DNA from: Mediterraneibacter agrestimuris
GTDB lineage: Bacteria; Bacillota; Clostridia; Lachnospirales; Lachnospiraceae
DNA: 64,000 nt
Direction of reading: 5' to 3'
NCBI RefSeq assembly: GCF_943193195.1
Contig: NZ_CALPDG010000002.1
Location: 62,001-126,000, forward strand
Under the pieces are notes generated by a model that worked only from the letters and a program-made list of their open reading frames with translations, was not told where the DNA came from and did no database searches. Both the position numbers and the translations under genes were made by a program. Below, one piece after another: positions 44,703-53,922 of this stretch (its first letter is position 1; the number at the start of each line of letters is the position of its first letter).

Positions 44703-45494
44703 ATGGGAGAAGTAATCGTCATTACATCAGGAAAAGGCGGGGTCGGTAAAACGACAACGACAGCGAATATCGGAATAGGATTGGCACAGGCAGGAAAAAA
44801 GGTTGTCGTAATTGATACAGATCTGGGGCTTCGGAATCTGGATGTAGTGATGGGGCTTGAAAACCGGATCGTGTATAACCTTGTCGATGTGATTGAAGGG
44901 AATTGCCGGATGAAACAGGCATTGATCCGGGACAAACGGTATCCTGAACTTTGTCTTCTGCCTTCTGCACAGACAAAGGACAAAACTTCTGTTTCTCCGG
45001 AACAGATGAAAAAGCTGGTAGACGAATTAAAAGATGAATTTGATTACATACTTCTGGATTGTCCGGCAGGAATCGAACAGGGATTTCAAAATGCAGTAGC
45101 CGGAGCTGAACATGCAATTATTGTAACAACACCGGAAGTATCGGCAATCCGTGATGCCGACCGGATCATCGGGCTGCTGGAAACAAGCGGCATCAAAAAA
45201 AATGATCTGGTCATCAACCGCATTCGTATTGATATGGTACGCCGCGGAGATATGATGTCTGTAGACGATGTAACTGAAATCCTGGCTGTGAATCTTCTTG
45301 GTGTGATTCCGGATGATGAGCAGGTTGTTGTGGCGACAAATCAGGGCGAGGCGATCATCGGCAGTGACAGTATGGCGGGACATGCCTATGAAAATATCTG
45401 TAAACGACTGATGGGGGAAAAAGTTCCGGTTCCTGATTTTAAACAGGCAGACGGAATCGTTGGACGCCTGATTCATCTCCTAAAAAAGAATTAG
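44703..45494 (+). CDS. minD: Septum site-determining ATPase MinD
   Basis: ParA/MinD ATPase that recruits MinC and is displaced by MinE. 263 residues: deviant Walker A GKGGVGKTT (10-18), DTDLGLRNLD (about 39-48), LLDCPAGIEQGF (about 118-129) and a C-terminal amphipathic membrane helix (GIVGRLIHLLKKN). The ATG at 44703 follows AGGAGG by 10 bases; the frame extends upstream into minC without support. Confidence 0.97.
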   Translation: MGEVIVITSGKGGVGKTTTTANIGIGLAQAGKKVVVIDTDLGLRNLDVVMGLENRIVYNLVDVIEGNCRMKQALIRDKRYPELCLLPSAQTKDKTSVSPEQMKKLVDELKDEFDYILLDCPAGIEQGFQNAVAGAEHAIIVTTPEVSAIRDADRIIGLLETSGIKKNDLVINRIRIDMVRRGDMMSVDDVTEILAVNLLGVIPDDEQVVVATNQGEAIIGSDSMAGHAYENICKRLMGEKVPVPDFKQADGIVGRLIHLLKKN

Positions 45495-45506
45495 GAGGAG
45501 AAAGAT

Positions 45507-45716
45507 ATGAGTGTGCCCTCTGTTCAGATTGCAAAAGAACGCCTCCATACGCTGCTTGGTGCAGACAGGATAGAATGTACACCGGATATTACGGAGCAAC
45601 TGTCTTCGGACATCTACCATACCCTGGCAAAATATATGGATCTTAATTCCAGGAAAATTGAAGTTCAGATTACACGTTCTGAGATTCTTATTAGATATAC
45701 AGGAGAGAAAAATTGA
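45507..45716 (+). CDS. minE: Cell division topological specificity factor MinE (short)
   Basis: 69 residues (most MinE have 85-90). N-terminal AKERLHTLLGADR resembles the MinD-interacting membrane-binding segment, and the C-terminal part (SSDIYHTLAKYM, IEVQITRSEILI) is the dimerisation beta/alpha domain. AGGAGG site; directly after minD, and its stop overlaps the TTG start of rodA. Presence of MinE implies an oscillating or gradient Min system, as in Clostridia. Confidence 0.9.
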   Translation: MSVPSVQIAKERLHTLLGADRIECTPDITEQLSSDIYHTLAKYMDLNSRKIEVQITRSEILIRYTGEKN

Positions 45717-46864
45717 AAGGTTTAACAGAAAAACTGAATTCATATATTCAAAAATTAAAACAGCATTACCGGTTCAAACATTACCGGATCAGTCTGGTAT
45801 TGCTCGTGACAGCTCTTTCCGTTATTGGGGTGTTTGTTGTGGGAAGCGCACAGCAATCCTATCAGATTCAGCAGCTTCAGGGAGTGATTCTGGGACTGAT
45901 TGCCATGGCGGTGGTCTCTTTGATCGATTACAACTGGATTTTAAAATTTTACTGGGTAATGTATGCGGTCAATATTGTCATGCTCATAACGGTTCTCCTT
46001 TTTGGAGAGAATGTAAACGGTGCAACCCGCTGGCTGAACCTTGGATTTGTACAGTTCCAGCCTTCGGATTTGACGAAGTTGATTTTAATCCTTTTTTTTG
46101 CAAGGTTTTTATCAGACAGAGAAACGATCGTCAGCGACAAGAAAACTATCATTCAGGCAGTGGCATTGTTAGTTCCCTCACTGATTCTGGTTTATAAACA
46201 GCCGAATCTGTCCAATACCATTTGTCTTGCGCTGTTGTTTTGTGTGCTGATGTATATGGCGGGGCTGAATTATAAGTTCATCGGAACGGTACTTGCGATC
46301 GCGGTACCGACAGCTGTTATTTTGTTTATTATTGTCATTCAGCCGAACCAGCCCCTGATAAAGGAGTATCAGCAGACCCGTATTCTGGCATGGCTGTATC
46401 CGGAAGAATATGAGTCGGAAGAAGCCTATCAGCAGCTCAATTCGATCATGGCAATCGGTTCAGGACAACTGACCGGAAAAGGATACAAAACAGACTCTAC
46501 CGTATCTGTAAAAAATGGAAATTTTATTTCTGAGCCTCAGACAGATTTTATTTTTGCAATTATCGGAGAAGAATTGGGATTTGTGGGTTGTTGTGTCATC
46601 ATAATTCTGATATTATTAATAGTGGTAGATTGTATAATCGTTGGTATGAGGGCCAGAGATACTGCTGGCAGGATTATTTGTTCCGGAGTAGGGGGACTGA
46701 TTGGTATTCAAAGCTTCATCAATATCGGTGTGGCGACGATGACTCTTCCGAATACAGGTATTTCCCTGCCTTTTGTGAGTTATGGAAAGACCTCTGTTAT
46801 CTGTCTTTTCATTGGAATCGGATTCGTATTAAATGTTGGACTTCAGCCGAATAAATATCAATAG
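45713..46864 (+). CDS. rodA: RodA/FtsW SEDS-family glycosyltransferase
   Basis: Polymerises lipid II into glycan strands with the cognate class B PBP. 383 residues, about 10 membrane helices, family motifs NGATRWLNLGFVQFQPSDLTK (split about 99-119), GSGQLTGKGYK and the C-terminal LPNTGISLPFVSYGKTS. TTG start overlaps the minE TGA; AGGAGAG lies 5 bases before. Context with PBP2, mreC and mreD points to RodA rather than FtsW. Confidence 0.92.
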   Translation: MKGLTEKLNSYIQKLKQHYRFKHYRISLVLLVTALSVIGVFVVGSAQQSYQIQQLQGVILGLIAMAVVSLIDYNWILKFYWVMYAVNIVMLITVLLFGENVNGATRWLNLGFVQFQPSDLTKLILILFFARFLSDRETIVSDKKTIIQAVALLVPSLILVYKQPNLSNTICLALLFCVLMYMAGLNYKFIGTVLAIAVPTAVILFIIVIQPNQPLIKEYQQTRILAWLYPEEYESEEAYQQLNSIMAIGSGQLTGKGYKTDSTVSVKNGNFISEPQTDFIFAIIGEELGFVGCCVIIILILLIVVDCIIVGMRARDTAGRIICSGVGGLIGIQSFINIGVATMTLPNTGISLPFVSYGKTSVICLFIGIGFVLNVGLQPNKYQ

Positions 46865-46880
46865 AGGAGAGTGGCTTTTT

Positions 46881-47276
46881 ATGAATATTGGACTGGTTGC
46901 ACATGATGCCAAAAAGAAACTGATGCAGAATTTCTGTATTGCATACAGAGGAATTCTGTGCAAACACAATCTCTTTGCGACAGAGACAACGGGCATGCTT
47001 GTAGAATCTGTTACGAACTTAAGCATTTACAAATATCTTCCCGGACATTTAGGAGGACAGCAGATGCTGGGATCACAGATTGAGCACAATGACATGGATC
47101 TGCTGATTTTCTTCCGTGATCCGCTTACCCCGCGTTCTCATGAACCGAATGTAAATGATATTGTAAAACTTTGTGACATGTATAATATTCCGATGGCAAC
47201 TAATATTGCCACAGCTGAAGCATTGATACTTGCATTAGACAGAGGAGATTTGGACTGGCGTGAAATGTATAAATAA
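46881..47276 (+). CDS. mgsA: Methylglyoxal synthase
   Basis: Converts dihydroxyacetone phosphate to methylglyoxal and phosphate. 131 residues with MNIGLVAHDAKK (1-12), ATETTGMLVES and the catalytic-region GSQIEHNDMDLLIFFRDPL (about 65-83). ATG 46881 follows AGGAGAG; longer frame from 46833 lies before that site. The position right after rodA is likely conserved synteny rather than shared function. Confidence 0.95.
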   Translation: MNIGLVAHDAKKKLMQNFCIAYRGILCKHNLFATETTGMLVESVTNLSIYKYLPGHLGGQQMLGSQIEHNDMDLLIFFRDPLTPRSHEPNVNDIVKLCDMYNIPMATNIATAEALILALDRGDLDWREMYK

Positions 47277-48246
47277 ATTAAAAAAAGCAGCATTTATTGT
47301 CTGTATTTTTGTGTTTTCGGGTATGATGCTGGAAGGATGCAGTGCAGAAAAACAACAGATTTCGTATGCCTCCATTTATGAAACAACAGAATTTAATCAA
47401 AATATTTACCGGGGTGATTTTTTCGCACAGAACTTATGTGTAACCTCACAGGATATTCCTCTGGAAGCATATCAGGGATATCCTGAGGCACATGCTGCCG
47501 GATTATTTGATCTGAACCAGAGAAAGGTGCTTTATGCAGACCGAATTCATCAGAGATTGTTTCCGGCAAGCACAACAAAGGTTCTGACAGCCTATGTTGC
47601 CTTGAAGTATGGGAATATGGATGATATTGTAACAGTCAGTGAGAATGCAGTCACTTTTGACGATGATGCCTCTCTCTGCTGGCTGCAGGCAGGAGATCAG
47701 GTTTCTCTTTATGATCTGATCTGCGGATTGACGCTTGCCTCCGGCAATGATGCAGGTGTGGCAATTGCAGAGCATTTATTCGGCAGTGAAGAGGCTTTTG
47801 CGCAAAAGATGAATGAAGAGGCATGGGCGCTTGGCGCAACAAACAGCCATTTTACAAATGCTCATGGACTCCATGATGAAAATCATTATACGACCGCATA
47901 TGATTTGTATTTGTTTTTCAATGCGGCAATCCTGGATCAGCGCTATCTGGATATTCTGGCCATGAAGTCTTATACGGGAACACTTATCGGCGCTGACGGT
48001 GTTGTGCGAAACATAGAATGGAGGGCCAGCAATTTTTATTCATCGGGAGCAGCAGCGGCTCCTGAGGGAATACGGGTACTGGGCGGAAAAACCGGAACAA
48101 CAGATCAGGCGGGCAATTGTGTCATTCTCTACGATGAAGATTTGTCAGGTAATCCTTATATTTCTGTCCTTATGGGAGCTTCTGACAAGGCGATGCTGTA
48201 CGACAACATGTCCCAGCTTTTAAGTGCGGGAATTCCAAAAGTTTAA
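47260..48246 (+). CDS. D-alanyl-D-alanine carboxypeptidase (class C low-molecular-weight PBP, DacF-like)
   Basis: Trims terminal D-Ala from peptidoglycan stem peptides outside the membrane. 328 residues: signal segment (about 8-22) ending in MLEGCS, which resembles a lipobox with an unusual Glu before Gly-Cys, then active-site S104-TTK107, ASGND (SxN type, about 166-170) and GGKTGTT (about 277-283). It overlaps mgsA by 17 bases with a GTG start; AGAGGAG lies 12 or so bases upstream. Two strong hairpins follow. Confidence 0.9.
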   Translation: MKCINKLKKAAFIVCIFVFSGMMLEGCSAEKQQISYASIYETTEFNQNIYRGDFFAQNLCVTSQDIPLEAYQGYPEAHAAGLFDLNQRKVLYADRIHQRLFPASTTKVLTAYVALKYGNMDDIVTVSENAVTFDDDASLCWLQAGDQVSLYDLICGLTLASGNDAGVAIAEHLFGSEEAFAQKMNEEAWALGATNSHFTNAHGLHDENHYTTAYDLYLFFNAAILDQRYLDILAMKSYTGTLIGADGVVRNIEWRASNFYSSGAAAAPEGIRVLGGKTGTTDQAGNCVILYDEDLSGNPYISVLMGASDKAMLYDNMSQLLSAGIPKV

Positions 48247-48288
48247 AGCAGACTCAAAACAGTCCGACCGGACTATTTTGAGTCTGCT
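48247..48288. terminator. Long perfect hairpin after the carboxypeptidase gene
   Basis: AGCAGACTCAAAA (48247-48259) pairs with TTTTGAGTCTGCT (48276-48288), with a further inner stem AGTCC/GGACT. There is no T run directly after it, so it may protect the 3' end or assist the next terminator. Confidence 0.65.
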
Positions 48289-48295
48289 TGGCAAC

Positions 48296-48342
48296 AAAAA
48301 ACCGCTGAGACAGATTGGAGCATTCAATCTGCAGCGGTTTTT
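48296..48342. terminator. Bidirectional intrinsic terminator
   Basis: AAAAACCGCTG (48296-48306) with CAGCGGTTTTT (48332-48342) plus an inner stem CAGATTG/CAATCTG. Its T runs on both strands serve the rodA-mgsA-carboxypeptidase operon (plus) and DUF378 (minus), which converge here. Confidence 0.85.
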
Positions 48343-48373
48343 CTGTTTTTATTATCAAACAGATCATTTTTGA

Positions 48374-48574
48374 TTAATCTAGTCTGTTGATTCTTCCATA
48401 GAGACTGATGAGATACAATCCGCAAAGTCCTACGATTGTATAAATAATTCTGGAAAGCCAGCTTAAGTTTCCAAAAAGGAATGCTACAAGGTCAAAACGG
48501 AAGATACCGACCAGGAGCCAATTAACCGCTCCGATGATCACAATTGTAAGAGCTGTGTTGTCAAACCACTTCAT
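48374..48574 (-). CDS. DUF378 small membrane protein
   Basis: 66 residues with two hydrophobic helices: TALTIVIIGAVNWLLVGIF (about 7-25) and the segment containing IIYTIVGLCGLYLI (about 43-56), plus the family pattern FDLVAFLFG. DUF378 proteins are tiny membrane proteins of unknown role. AGGAGG precedes the ATG. It is an isolated minus-strand gene in a plus-strand region and ends at the bidirectional terminator. Confidence 0.88.
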   Translation of the reverse strand: MKWFDNTALTIVIIGAVNWLLVGIFRFDLVAFLFGNLSWLSRIIYTIVGLCGLYLISLYGRINRLD

Positions 48575-48686
48575 GTTATTTCCTCCTTTTTTATGCTATC
48601 ATTATTATTTCACGAAAAACTGGAAATATACATATGAAAATGCTATACTTACTTATGTTTAAATTAATATTCTGGAGGTAGATACT

Positions 48687-50087
48687 TTGGGACATCAAAA
48701 GACAAAGGCAGAAAACACCAGGAAAAAAACAATTAATATAAATCAATATAAGACAAAACGTGAAATGAATATCGGAATTCTAATCTTTACGATCGTGTTT
48801 ATATATCTCATTGTTACCATTTTTACATATGCGACTTCAAAGCGGATTTCTGTTTATGAAGTACGTCAGGGAAGTATTGTTAAAGATTATTCTTATACCG
48901 GACTGGTTATCCGTCAGGAAACAGTTGTCAATGCAGAAAGTAACGGTTATATCAGTTATTATCAGAATGAAAACAGCAAGGTAAAAGCGGGAAGTAATAT
49001 TTATGCTGTTTCTTCTGAGAAGCTTCACAGTCCGGAACAAACAAAAGCAGAAGATATAACCCTAAGCGCAGAAGTAGAAAAAGCATTAAATCTGCAGGTA
49101 CAGAATTTTAATGAGAATTTTACTACAGACAAATTTTCTACTGTATATACAATGAAAAATGAATATGTGAATACTTTGCATAATGCGATGAATCACTCCC
49201 GTAATATACAAATGGACGCATTGATCGCATCAAGTGGTATCACAGCCACATCTTATCCAAGTACCCAGGATGGTATTATGGTGCTTACATACGATGGATA
49301 TGAAAGCCTGACTGAAGAAGACTTAAATGAATCCGTTTTTGACAAAGGCAGCTATGAAGCCGTCCAGTTGTCAGACCAGATGGAAGTGAAAGCCGGAAGT
49401 CCGGCATACAGACTTGTAACTTCTGAGAACTGGGATGTGTATGTCAAATTAGATAAGGACACGGCAAAACAATTATCTGACATTTCTATGGTCAAAGTGC
49501 GAATAGATAAAGACAGTGAAACGGCATGGGCAGATTTTTCTGTTTTGAAAAAAGGGAAACAGTATTATGGGCATTTACAGTTTAAGGATTCCATGATCCG
49601 TTATTGTGAAGACCGTTTTTTGAATGTGGAACTAATTCTGAAAGATCAGAGCGGTTTGAAGATACCGAAGAGTTCCGTGATTGAAAAATCATTTTATACA
49701 GTTCCTGAAGATTATCTGACGACAAGCGGATCAGGCAGTTCCCAGGGAGTTATGGTCAAGTATAAAAATGAAGCTAAATATGTGTCTGCGGAAGTGTATT
49801 ATACTTCTGATGACGGCTATGCATATTTGAATCCAAAAGATTTTGAAGAACATACTGTACTGGTGAAACCGGAATCTAATGATACTTTAGAATTAAAAGA
49901 AGAAAGAAAGCTTCAGGGTGTATACAATATCAATCAGGGATACGCCGTATTCAAAGTGGTAGATATCCTCTGTGACAATGACGATTACTATATTGTACAG
50001 GAAGGGACTTCCTATGGTCTTTCTGCGTATGACCATATCGTACAGGATGGAACAACCGTGAAAGAAGAGGAAGTAGTATTTCAATAA
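48687..50087 (+). CDS. HlyD-family-like membrane fusion protein
   Basis: 466 residues: basic cytoplasmic N-terminus, one membrane helix (about 29-49), then a biotinyl-lipoyl-like hairpin region (VRQGSIVKDYSYTGLVIRQE, split about 59-78, and NENSKVKAGSNIYAVSS) and a C-terminal beta part. It lacks long coiled coils and no transporter is adjacent. This type of HlyD-like gene lies before yggS-sepF in related clostridia, so a division or envelope role is possible. TTG start, GGAGGT 7 bases upstream. Confidence 0.75.
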   Translation: MGHQKTKAENTRKKTININQYKTKREMNIGILIFTIVFIYLIVTIFTYATSKRISVYEVRQGSIVKDYSYTGLVIRQETVVNAESNGYISYYQNENSKVKAGSNIYAVSSEKLHSPEQTKAEDITLSAEVEKALNLQVQNFNENFTTDKFSTVYTMKNEYVNTLHNAMNHSRNIQMDALIASSGITATSYPSTQDGIMVLTYDGYESLTEEDLNESVFDKGSYEAVQLSDQMEVKAGSPAYRLVTSENWDVYVKLDKDTAKQLSDISMVKVRIDKDSETAWADFSVLKKGKQYYGHLQFKDSMIRYCEDRFLNVELILKDQSGLKIPKSSVIEKSFYTVPEDYLTTSGSGSSQGVMVKYKNEAKYVSAEVYYTSDDGYAYLNPKDFEEHTVLVKPESNDTLELKEERKLQGVYNINQGYAVFKVVDILCDNDDYYIVQEGTSYGLSAYDHIVQDGTTVKEEEVVFQ

Positions 50088-50109
50088 ATATTGAAAGGAA
50101 TGACGGATA

Positions 50110-50802
50110 ATGATAAGAAAACAGCTTGCAGAAGTAGAACAGCATATTCAGGCGGCCTGTGACCGTTCCGGCCGGAGACGGGAAGACGTGACTCTGATTG
50201 CGGTCAGTAAGACAAAGCCTGTAGAGGCGCTGCAAGAGGCGTATGATGCAGGAGTGCGTATTTTTGGCGAGAATAAAGTACAAGAGCTTACAGATAAATA
50301 TGAAGTGCTTCCAAAAGATATTCAATGGCATATGATCGGGCATTTACAGACAAATAAAGTAAAATATATTGTAGATAAGGTTGCCTGCATCCATTCTGTA
50401 GATTCCCTGAAGCTGGCAGAGGTCATTGAAAGGGAGGCAGCCAAAAAGGACTGCAAAGTCAATATTCTGATTGAAGTAAATGTTGCACAGGAGAATAGCA
50501 AATTTGGAATCTCTATGAAAGATGTACTTCCATTTGTAAAAAAAGTCTCTACATTCCCGCATATTTGTATTCAAGGACTGATGACAGTTGCTCCTTTTGT
50601 AGAAAATGCAGAAGAAAACCGGACAATTTTTAAAAATTTACACAATTTATCTGTTGACATTATGAGCAAAAACATTGATAATGTTAATGCGAGTATACTT
50701 TCGATGGGGATGACCAATGATTACGAAGTTGCAATTGAAGAGGGGGCTTCCATGGTACGGGTAGGAACCGGTATTTTTGGAATAAGAGAATATTCAATAT
50801 AA
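50110..50802 (+). CDS. yggS: YggS-family PLP homeostasis protein
   Basis: 230-residue TIM-barrel PLP carrier (PLPBP). The PLP lysine is expected in TLIAVSKTKP (about 28-37); also FGENKVQEL (about 54-62), WHMIGHLQTNK (about 74-84) and LSMGMTNDYEVAIEEGA (about 197-213). It modulates free PLP rather than catalysing a defined reaction. AAAGGAA site. Its place before sepF and ylmH is the conserved Gram-positive division-cluster order. Confidence 0.95.
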   Translation: MIRKQLAEVEQHIQAACDRSGRRREDVTLIAVSKTKPVEALQEAYDAGVRIFGENKVQELTDKYEVLPKDIQWHMIGHLQTNKVKYIVDKVACIHSVDSLKLAEVIEREAAKKDCKVNILIEVNVAQENSKFGISMKDVLPFVKKVSTFPHICIQGLMTVAPFVENAEENRTIFKNLHNLSVDIMSKNIDNVNASILSMGMTNDYEVAIEEGASMVRVGTGIFGIREYSI

Positions 50803-50899
50803 TTTCGATTGTACGTTCAGTTTGTAACGGATACTTTGGTACGAAAGTACTTTTATAAAATAACGTGTTGATTTAGGTAACACAAGATAGGAGTATAAC

Positions 50900-51448
50900 A
50901 TGGGTGTGTTTGATAAATTTCTAGATATCATGAAATTAAATGATGATTATGACGATGATTTCTATGATGATGAATTTTATGATGATGAATATGAAGAAGA
51001 GAAGCCGCATAAGCCTCTTTTTGGCGGAATGAAGAAGAGCAGCCGTGATGACTATGATGATTTTGATGTAGAAGAGAGCGGAAACCGGTTTGCACCTGCA
51101 AACAGCAGTAAGGTAACACCAATGCGCCAGCCGGCATCAAGACGAACCAACAATGCAAGTATGGAGGTCTGTGTTGTAAAACCGACATCTGTAGATGATT
51201 CCAGAGAGATTACAGAGACACTTCTGGCGGGACGTACAGTTATCCTGAATCTGGAAGGTATGGATTTAGAGATCGCACAGCGTATCATAGACTTTATTTC
51301 CGGCGCTACTTTTGCAATCAGTGGTAATCTGCAGAAAATTTCCAATTATATTTTTCTTGTAACACCGACTAATGTAGATATAACTGGTGATTTGCAGGAT
51401 CTTTTAAGCGGTTCCATGGAACAGCCGACTGTGCGCGGCAGATTTTAA
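50900..51448 (+). CDS. sepF: Cell division protein SepF
   Basis: FtsZ-binding membrane anchor. 182 residues: N-terminal amphipathic membrane helix (MGVFDKFLDIMKL), a very acidic Asp/Tyr-rich linker (about 15-60), and the C-terminal SepF domain (about 88-170, LLAGRTVILNLEGMDLEIAQRI split across 110-131, FISGATFAISGNLQ). The linker DNA is GATGAT-rich. TAGGAG site. Complements the MinCDE system encoded 5 kb upstream. Confidence 0.95.
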   Translation: MGVFDKFLDIMKLNDDYDDDFYDDEFYDDEYEEEKPHKPLFGGMKKSSRDDYDDFDVEESGNRFAPANSSKVTPMRQPASRRTNNASMEVCVVKPTSVDDSREITETLLAGRTVILNLEGMDLEIAQRIIDFISGATFAISGNLQKISNYIFLVTPTNVDITGDLQDLLSGSMEQPTVRGRF

Positions 51449-51460
51449 TTACATAGATAT

Positions 51461-52246
51461 ATGACAATGATGAAAGAAGAACAGATATTGGAAAAGCGTC
51501 TGCTGGAGTTATCAAGACTTGCGTATAACCGGGACATTATCACTTATTCAGATTTTCTTAATCTGAACGAATTGAATATTTTGCATTCCATTCCGAAAAA
51601 TACCCTTTGTGCAGGGTATGTCCTTTTCGGCGGATACGATTTAGCAGAGCGTCAGATGGCGGCATTTCTACCTGATGCTCTTTCTTTGCGTGGAGAACTA
51701 GATATTCGTTCTTTCTTTAGCAGAGAAATATGCGTTCTTCGTATCAGTCCTTTATATGAGAAATTTGCGGAGGAGCTAAGTCACAGGGATTATCTCGGCG
51801 CAATGCTAAACCTTGGAATTGACCGAAGCAAAACAGGGGATATTTTAATTGACGGTAAAAATGCTTTTGTGTTTGTAAATTTTAAAATGAAAGATTTCCT
51901 GATAGATGAACTAACCCGGATCCGTCATACAACAGTCATGACTGCGGAAGTGGAGTTTCAAGATTTTCGTTATGAGCCGCGATATGAAACAATTAACGGC
52001 ACTGTTGCTTCGGTTCGTCTGGACAGCCTGCTCGCACTGGCTTTTGCCTCGTCGCGCAGCAGGCTTCTGGGATTAATTGAAGGTGCAAAAGTATTTGTAA
52101 ACGGGAAACTTGTCACCTCAAATGGATATCAGGTAAAAGAGCAGGATATAATTTCCGTGCGCGGGATGGGAAAGTTTAAGTTCTGCGGAACAGGAAATAT
52201 TACCCGGAAGAATCGCATCTGTGTCAGCATATTGAAATATATCTGA
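51461..52246 (+). CDS. ylmH: YlmH-like S4-domain RNA-binding protein
   Basis: 261 residues; C-terminal S4 domain (about 188-245: VRLDSLLALAFASSRSRLLG, then GAKVFVNGKLVTSNGY) behind an N-terminal YlmH region. YlmH binds RNA/ribosomes and in Bacillus has been linked to ribosome quality control. Shine-Dalgarno is weak; three Met codons lie within the first four residues, so the start may shift by a few codons. Conserved neighbour of sepF. Confidence 0.88.
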   Translation: MTMMKEEQILEKRLLELSRLAYNRDIITYSDFLNLNELNILHSIPKNTLCAGYVLFGGYDLAERQMAAFLPDALSLRGELDIRSFFSREICVLRISPLYEKFAEELSHRDYLGAMLNLGIDRSKTGDILIDGKNAFVFVNFKMKDFLIDELTRIRHTTVMTAEVEFQDFRYEPRYETINGTVASVRLDSLLALAFASSRSRLLGLIEGAKVFVNGKLVTSNGYQVKEQDIISVRGMGKFKFCGTGNITRKNRICVSILKYI

Positions 52247-52282
52247 TGTAATCTGAATATTGCAAAAGAAAGGGAACTTGTT

Positions 52283-52795
52283 ATGAAAGTAAAAATATTA
52301 AAATCATATCTGTATGCCTTTGTCTGGATTGTTGTACTCGTTGCAGCAGACCAGTTTACCAAGTGGCTTGCAGTTGTAAATCTAAAGAATCAGGATTCAT
52401 TTATTCTGATTCCAGATATATTTGAACTTCAATATCTGGAAAACCGTGGAGCAGCATTTGGCATGTTTCAGGGAAAACAGTTTTTATTTACGATCGGGGC
52501 AGTTTTTGTCTCCTTTGTAATACTTTTCTTTTATAGAAAGATCCCTTCTGGAAAGCGTTTCTTTCCTTTGAAGTTCTGCGCGGTATTAATCTGTGCAGGA
52601 GCAATTGGTAATATGATAGACCGGATCTTTCTGAATTATGTAATTGATTTTTTCTACTTTAGTCTGATTGATTTTCCGATTTTCAATGTGGCAGACTGTT
52701 ATGTTGTTATTGCATGCTTTTTATTTGCAATACTGATTCTTTTTATTTATAAGGATGATGAGCTGAGCAGTTTTTCTTTGAAGTTTGACAGATAA
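52283..52795 (+). CDS. lspA: Lipoprotein signal peptidase (signal peptidase II)
   Basis: Aspartic membrane protease that cleaves prolipoproteins before the lipidated Cys. 170 residues, four membrane helices, conserved NRGAAFGMF (about 54-62) and the two catalytic Asp regions GAIGNMIDRI (about 109-118) and FNVADCYVV (about 134-142). AAAGGGAA site. Follows ylmH and precedes rluD, a standard order. Confidence 0.96.
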   Translation: MKVKILKSYLYAFVWIVVLVAADQFTKWLAVVNLKNQDSFILIPDIFELQYLENRGAAFGMFQGKQFLFTIGAVFVSFVILFFYRKIPSGKRFFPLKFCAVLICAGAIGNMIDRIFLNYVIDFFYFSLIDFPIFNVADCYVVIACFLFAILILFIYKDDELSSFSLKFDR

Positions 52796-52887
52796 ATCAG
52801 ACTTTTTAAGGCAGTGGTATAAGTGTATATGAAGCACACTTTTGTTTATTGATTATGAAGCTTAGATATGAAGAGAGTGTAAGCAAA

Positions 52888-53823
52888 ATGTATTATGAAG
52901 ATTTATCTGAAACAATTAAATTAATACCAGCGAAGGAACTGGCTGCGGTACGCCTGGATAAATATCTGGCGGAGCAACTGCCTGACTTGTCGCGTTCTTA
53001 TCTTCAAAAATTGATTCTTGACGGAAATGTGACTGTCAATCAAAAACAGGTAAAATCCAATTATAAGACTTCAGCCGGAGATATAATTGAAATTGCCGTT
53101 CCCGAACCGGAAGAGCCGGATATTCTTCCGGAAGACATTCCTTTGAATATCTTATATGAGGACGAAGATATACTTGTAGTAAATAAACCTAAGGGAATGG
53201 TGGTTCATCCTGCTCCGGGACACTACAGCGGTACATTAGTCAATGCGGTCATGTATCACTGTAAAGGACAGTTATCCGGAATTAATGGCATACTTCGTCC
53301 GGGAATTGTCCACCGGATTGACAGGGATACAACTGGTTCGCTTCTCATCTGCAAAAATGACAAAGCTCACAGAATTCTTGCAGAACAATTAAAAGAACAT
53401 TCTATCACACGGAAATATCATGCGATCATCTATGGGAATATGAAAGAAAATACCGGAACGATTGTTGCTGCAATCGGACGACATCCTACAGATCGTAAAA
53501 AAATGAGTACCAAAGCGCCAAACGGCAGAAGAGCGGTAACACACTATAAGGTGCTGGAACGCTTTGGAAAGTTTACATATATCGAATGTCAATTGGAAAC
53601 TGGGCGTACACATCAGATTCGTGTACATATGGCCAGTATCGGACATCCGATTCTTGGGGACGATGTTTACGGTCCGGCGAAATCTTCATATAAGTTGAAT
53701 GGGCAGACATTGCACGCAAAAATTCTTGGAATCCGCCACCCATCTTCCAGAGAGTATATGGAATTTGATGCTCCTTTGCCAGAATACTTTGAGAATTTAT
53801 TAAAGAAATTGCAGGACTTGTAA
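52888..53823 (+). CDS. rluD: Ribosomal large subunit pseudouridine synthase, RluD type
   Basis: Pseudouridine synthase acting on 23S rRNA helix 69 (RluA/RluD family; the same helix modified by RlmH). About 311 residues: N-terminal S4 domain (RLDKYLAEQLPDLSRSYLQK), catalytic HRIDRDTTGSLL with the active Asp (about 144-155) and ETGRTHQIRVH (about 238-248). The start is uncertain: ATG 52888 has GAAGAGAG about 10 bases before; upstream TTG/ATG at 52849/52855 lack sites. Confidence 0.9.
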   Translation: MYYEDLSETIKLIPAKELAAVRLDKYLAEQLPDLSRSYLQKLILDGNVTVNQKQVKSNYKTSAGDIIEIAVPEPEEPDILPEDIPLNILYEDEDILVVNKPKGMVVHPAPGHYSGTLVNAVMYHCKGQLSGINGILRPGIVHRIDRDTTGSLLICKNDKAHRILAEQLKEHSITRKYHAIIYGNMKENTGTIVAAIGRHPTDRKKMSTKAPNGRRAVTHYKVLERFGKFTYIECQLETGRTHQIRVHMASIGHPILGDDVYGPAKSSYKLNGQTLHAKILGIRHPSSREYMEFDAPLPEYFENLLKKLQDL

Positions 53824-53878
53824 ATATACGGATTTTGCTATATAATAAATATTACATAATTATTTTTGTGCATGAACC

Positions 53879-53892
53879 ATCTATATATAGAT
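53879..53892. promoter_or_regulatory. AT-rich perfect palindrome before the cytidylate-kinase-like gene
   Basis: ATCTATATATAGAT is a 14-base perfect palindrome 30 bases before the start codon. It might be an operator, but such AT-rich palindromes arise easily by chance. Confidence 0.3.
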
Positions 53893-53922
53893 AGGTGTCC
53901 CACATGAAGGAGAGTGACTGCT

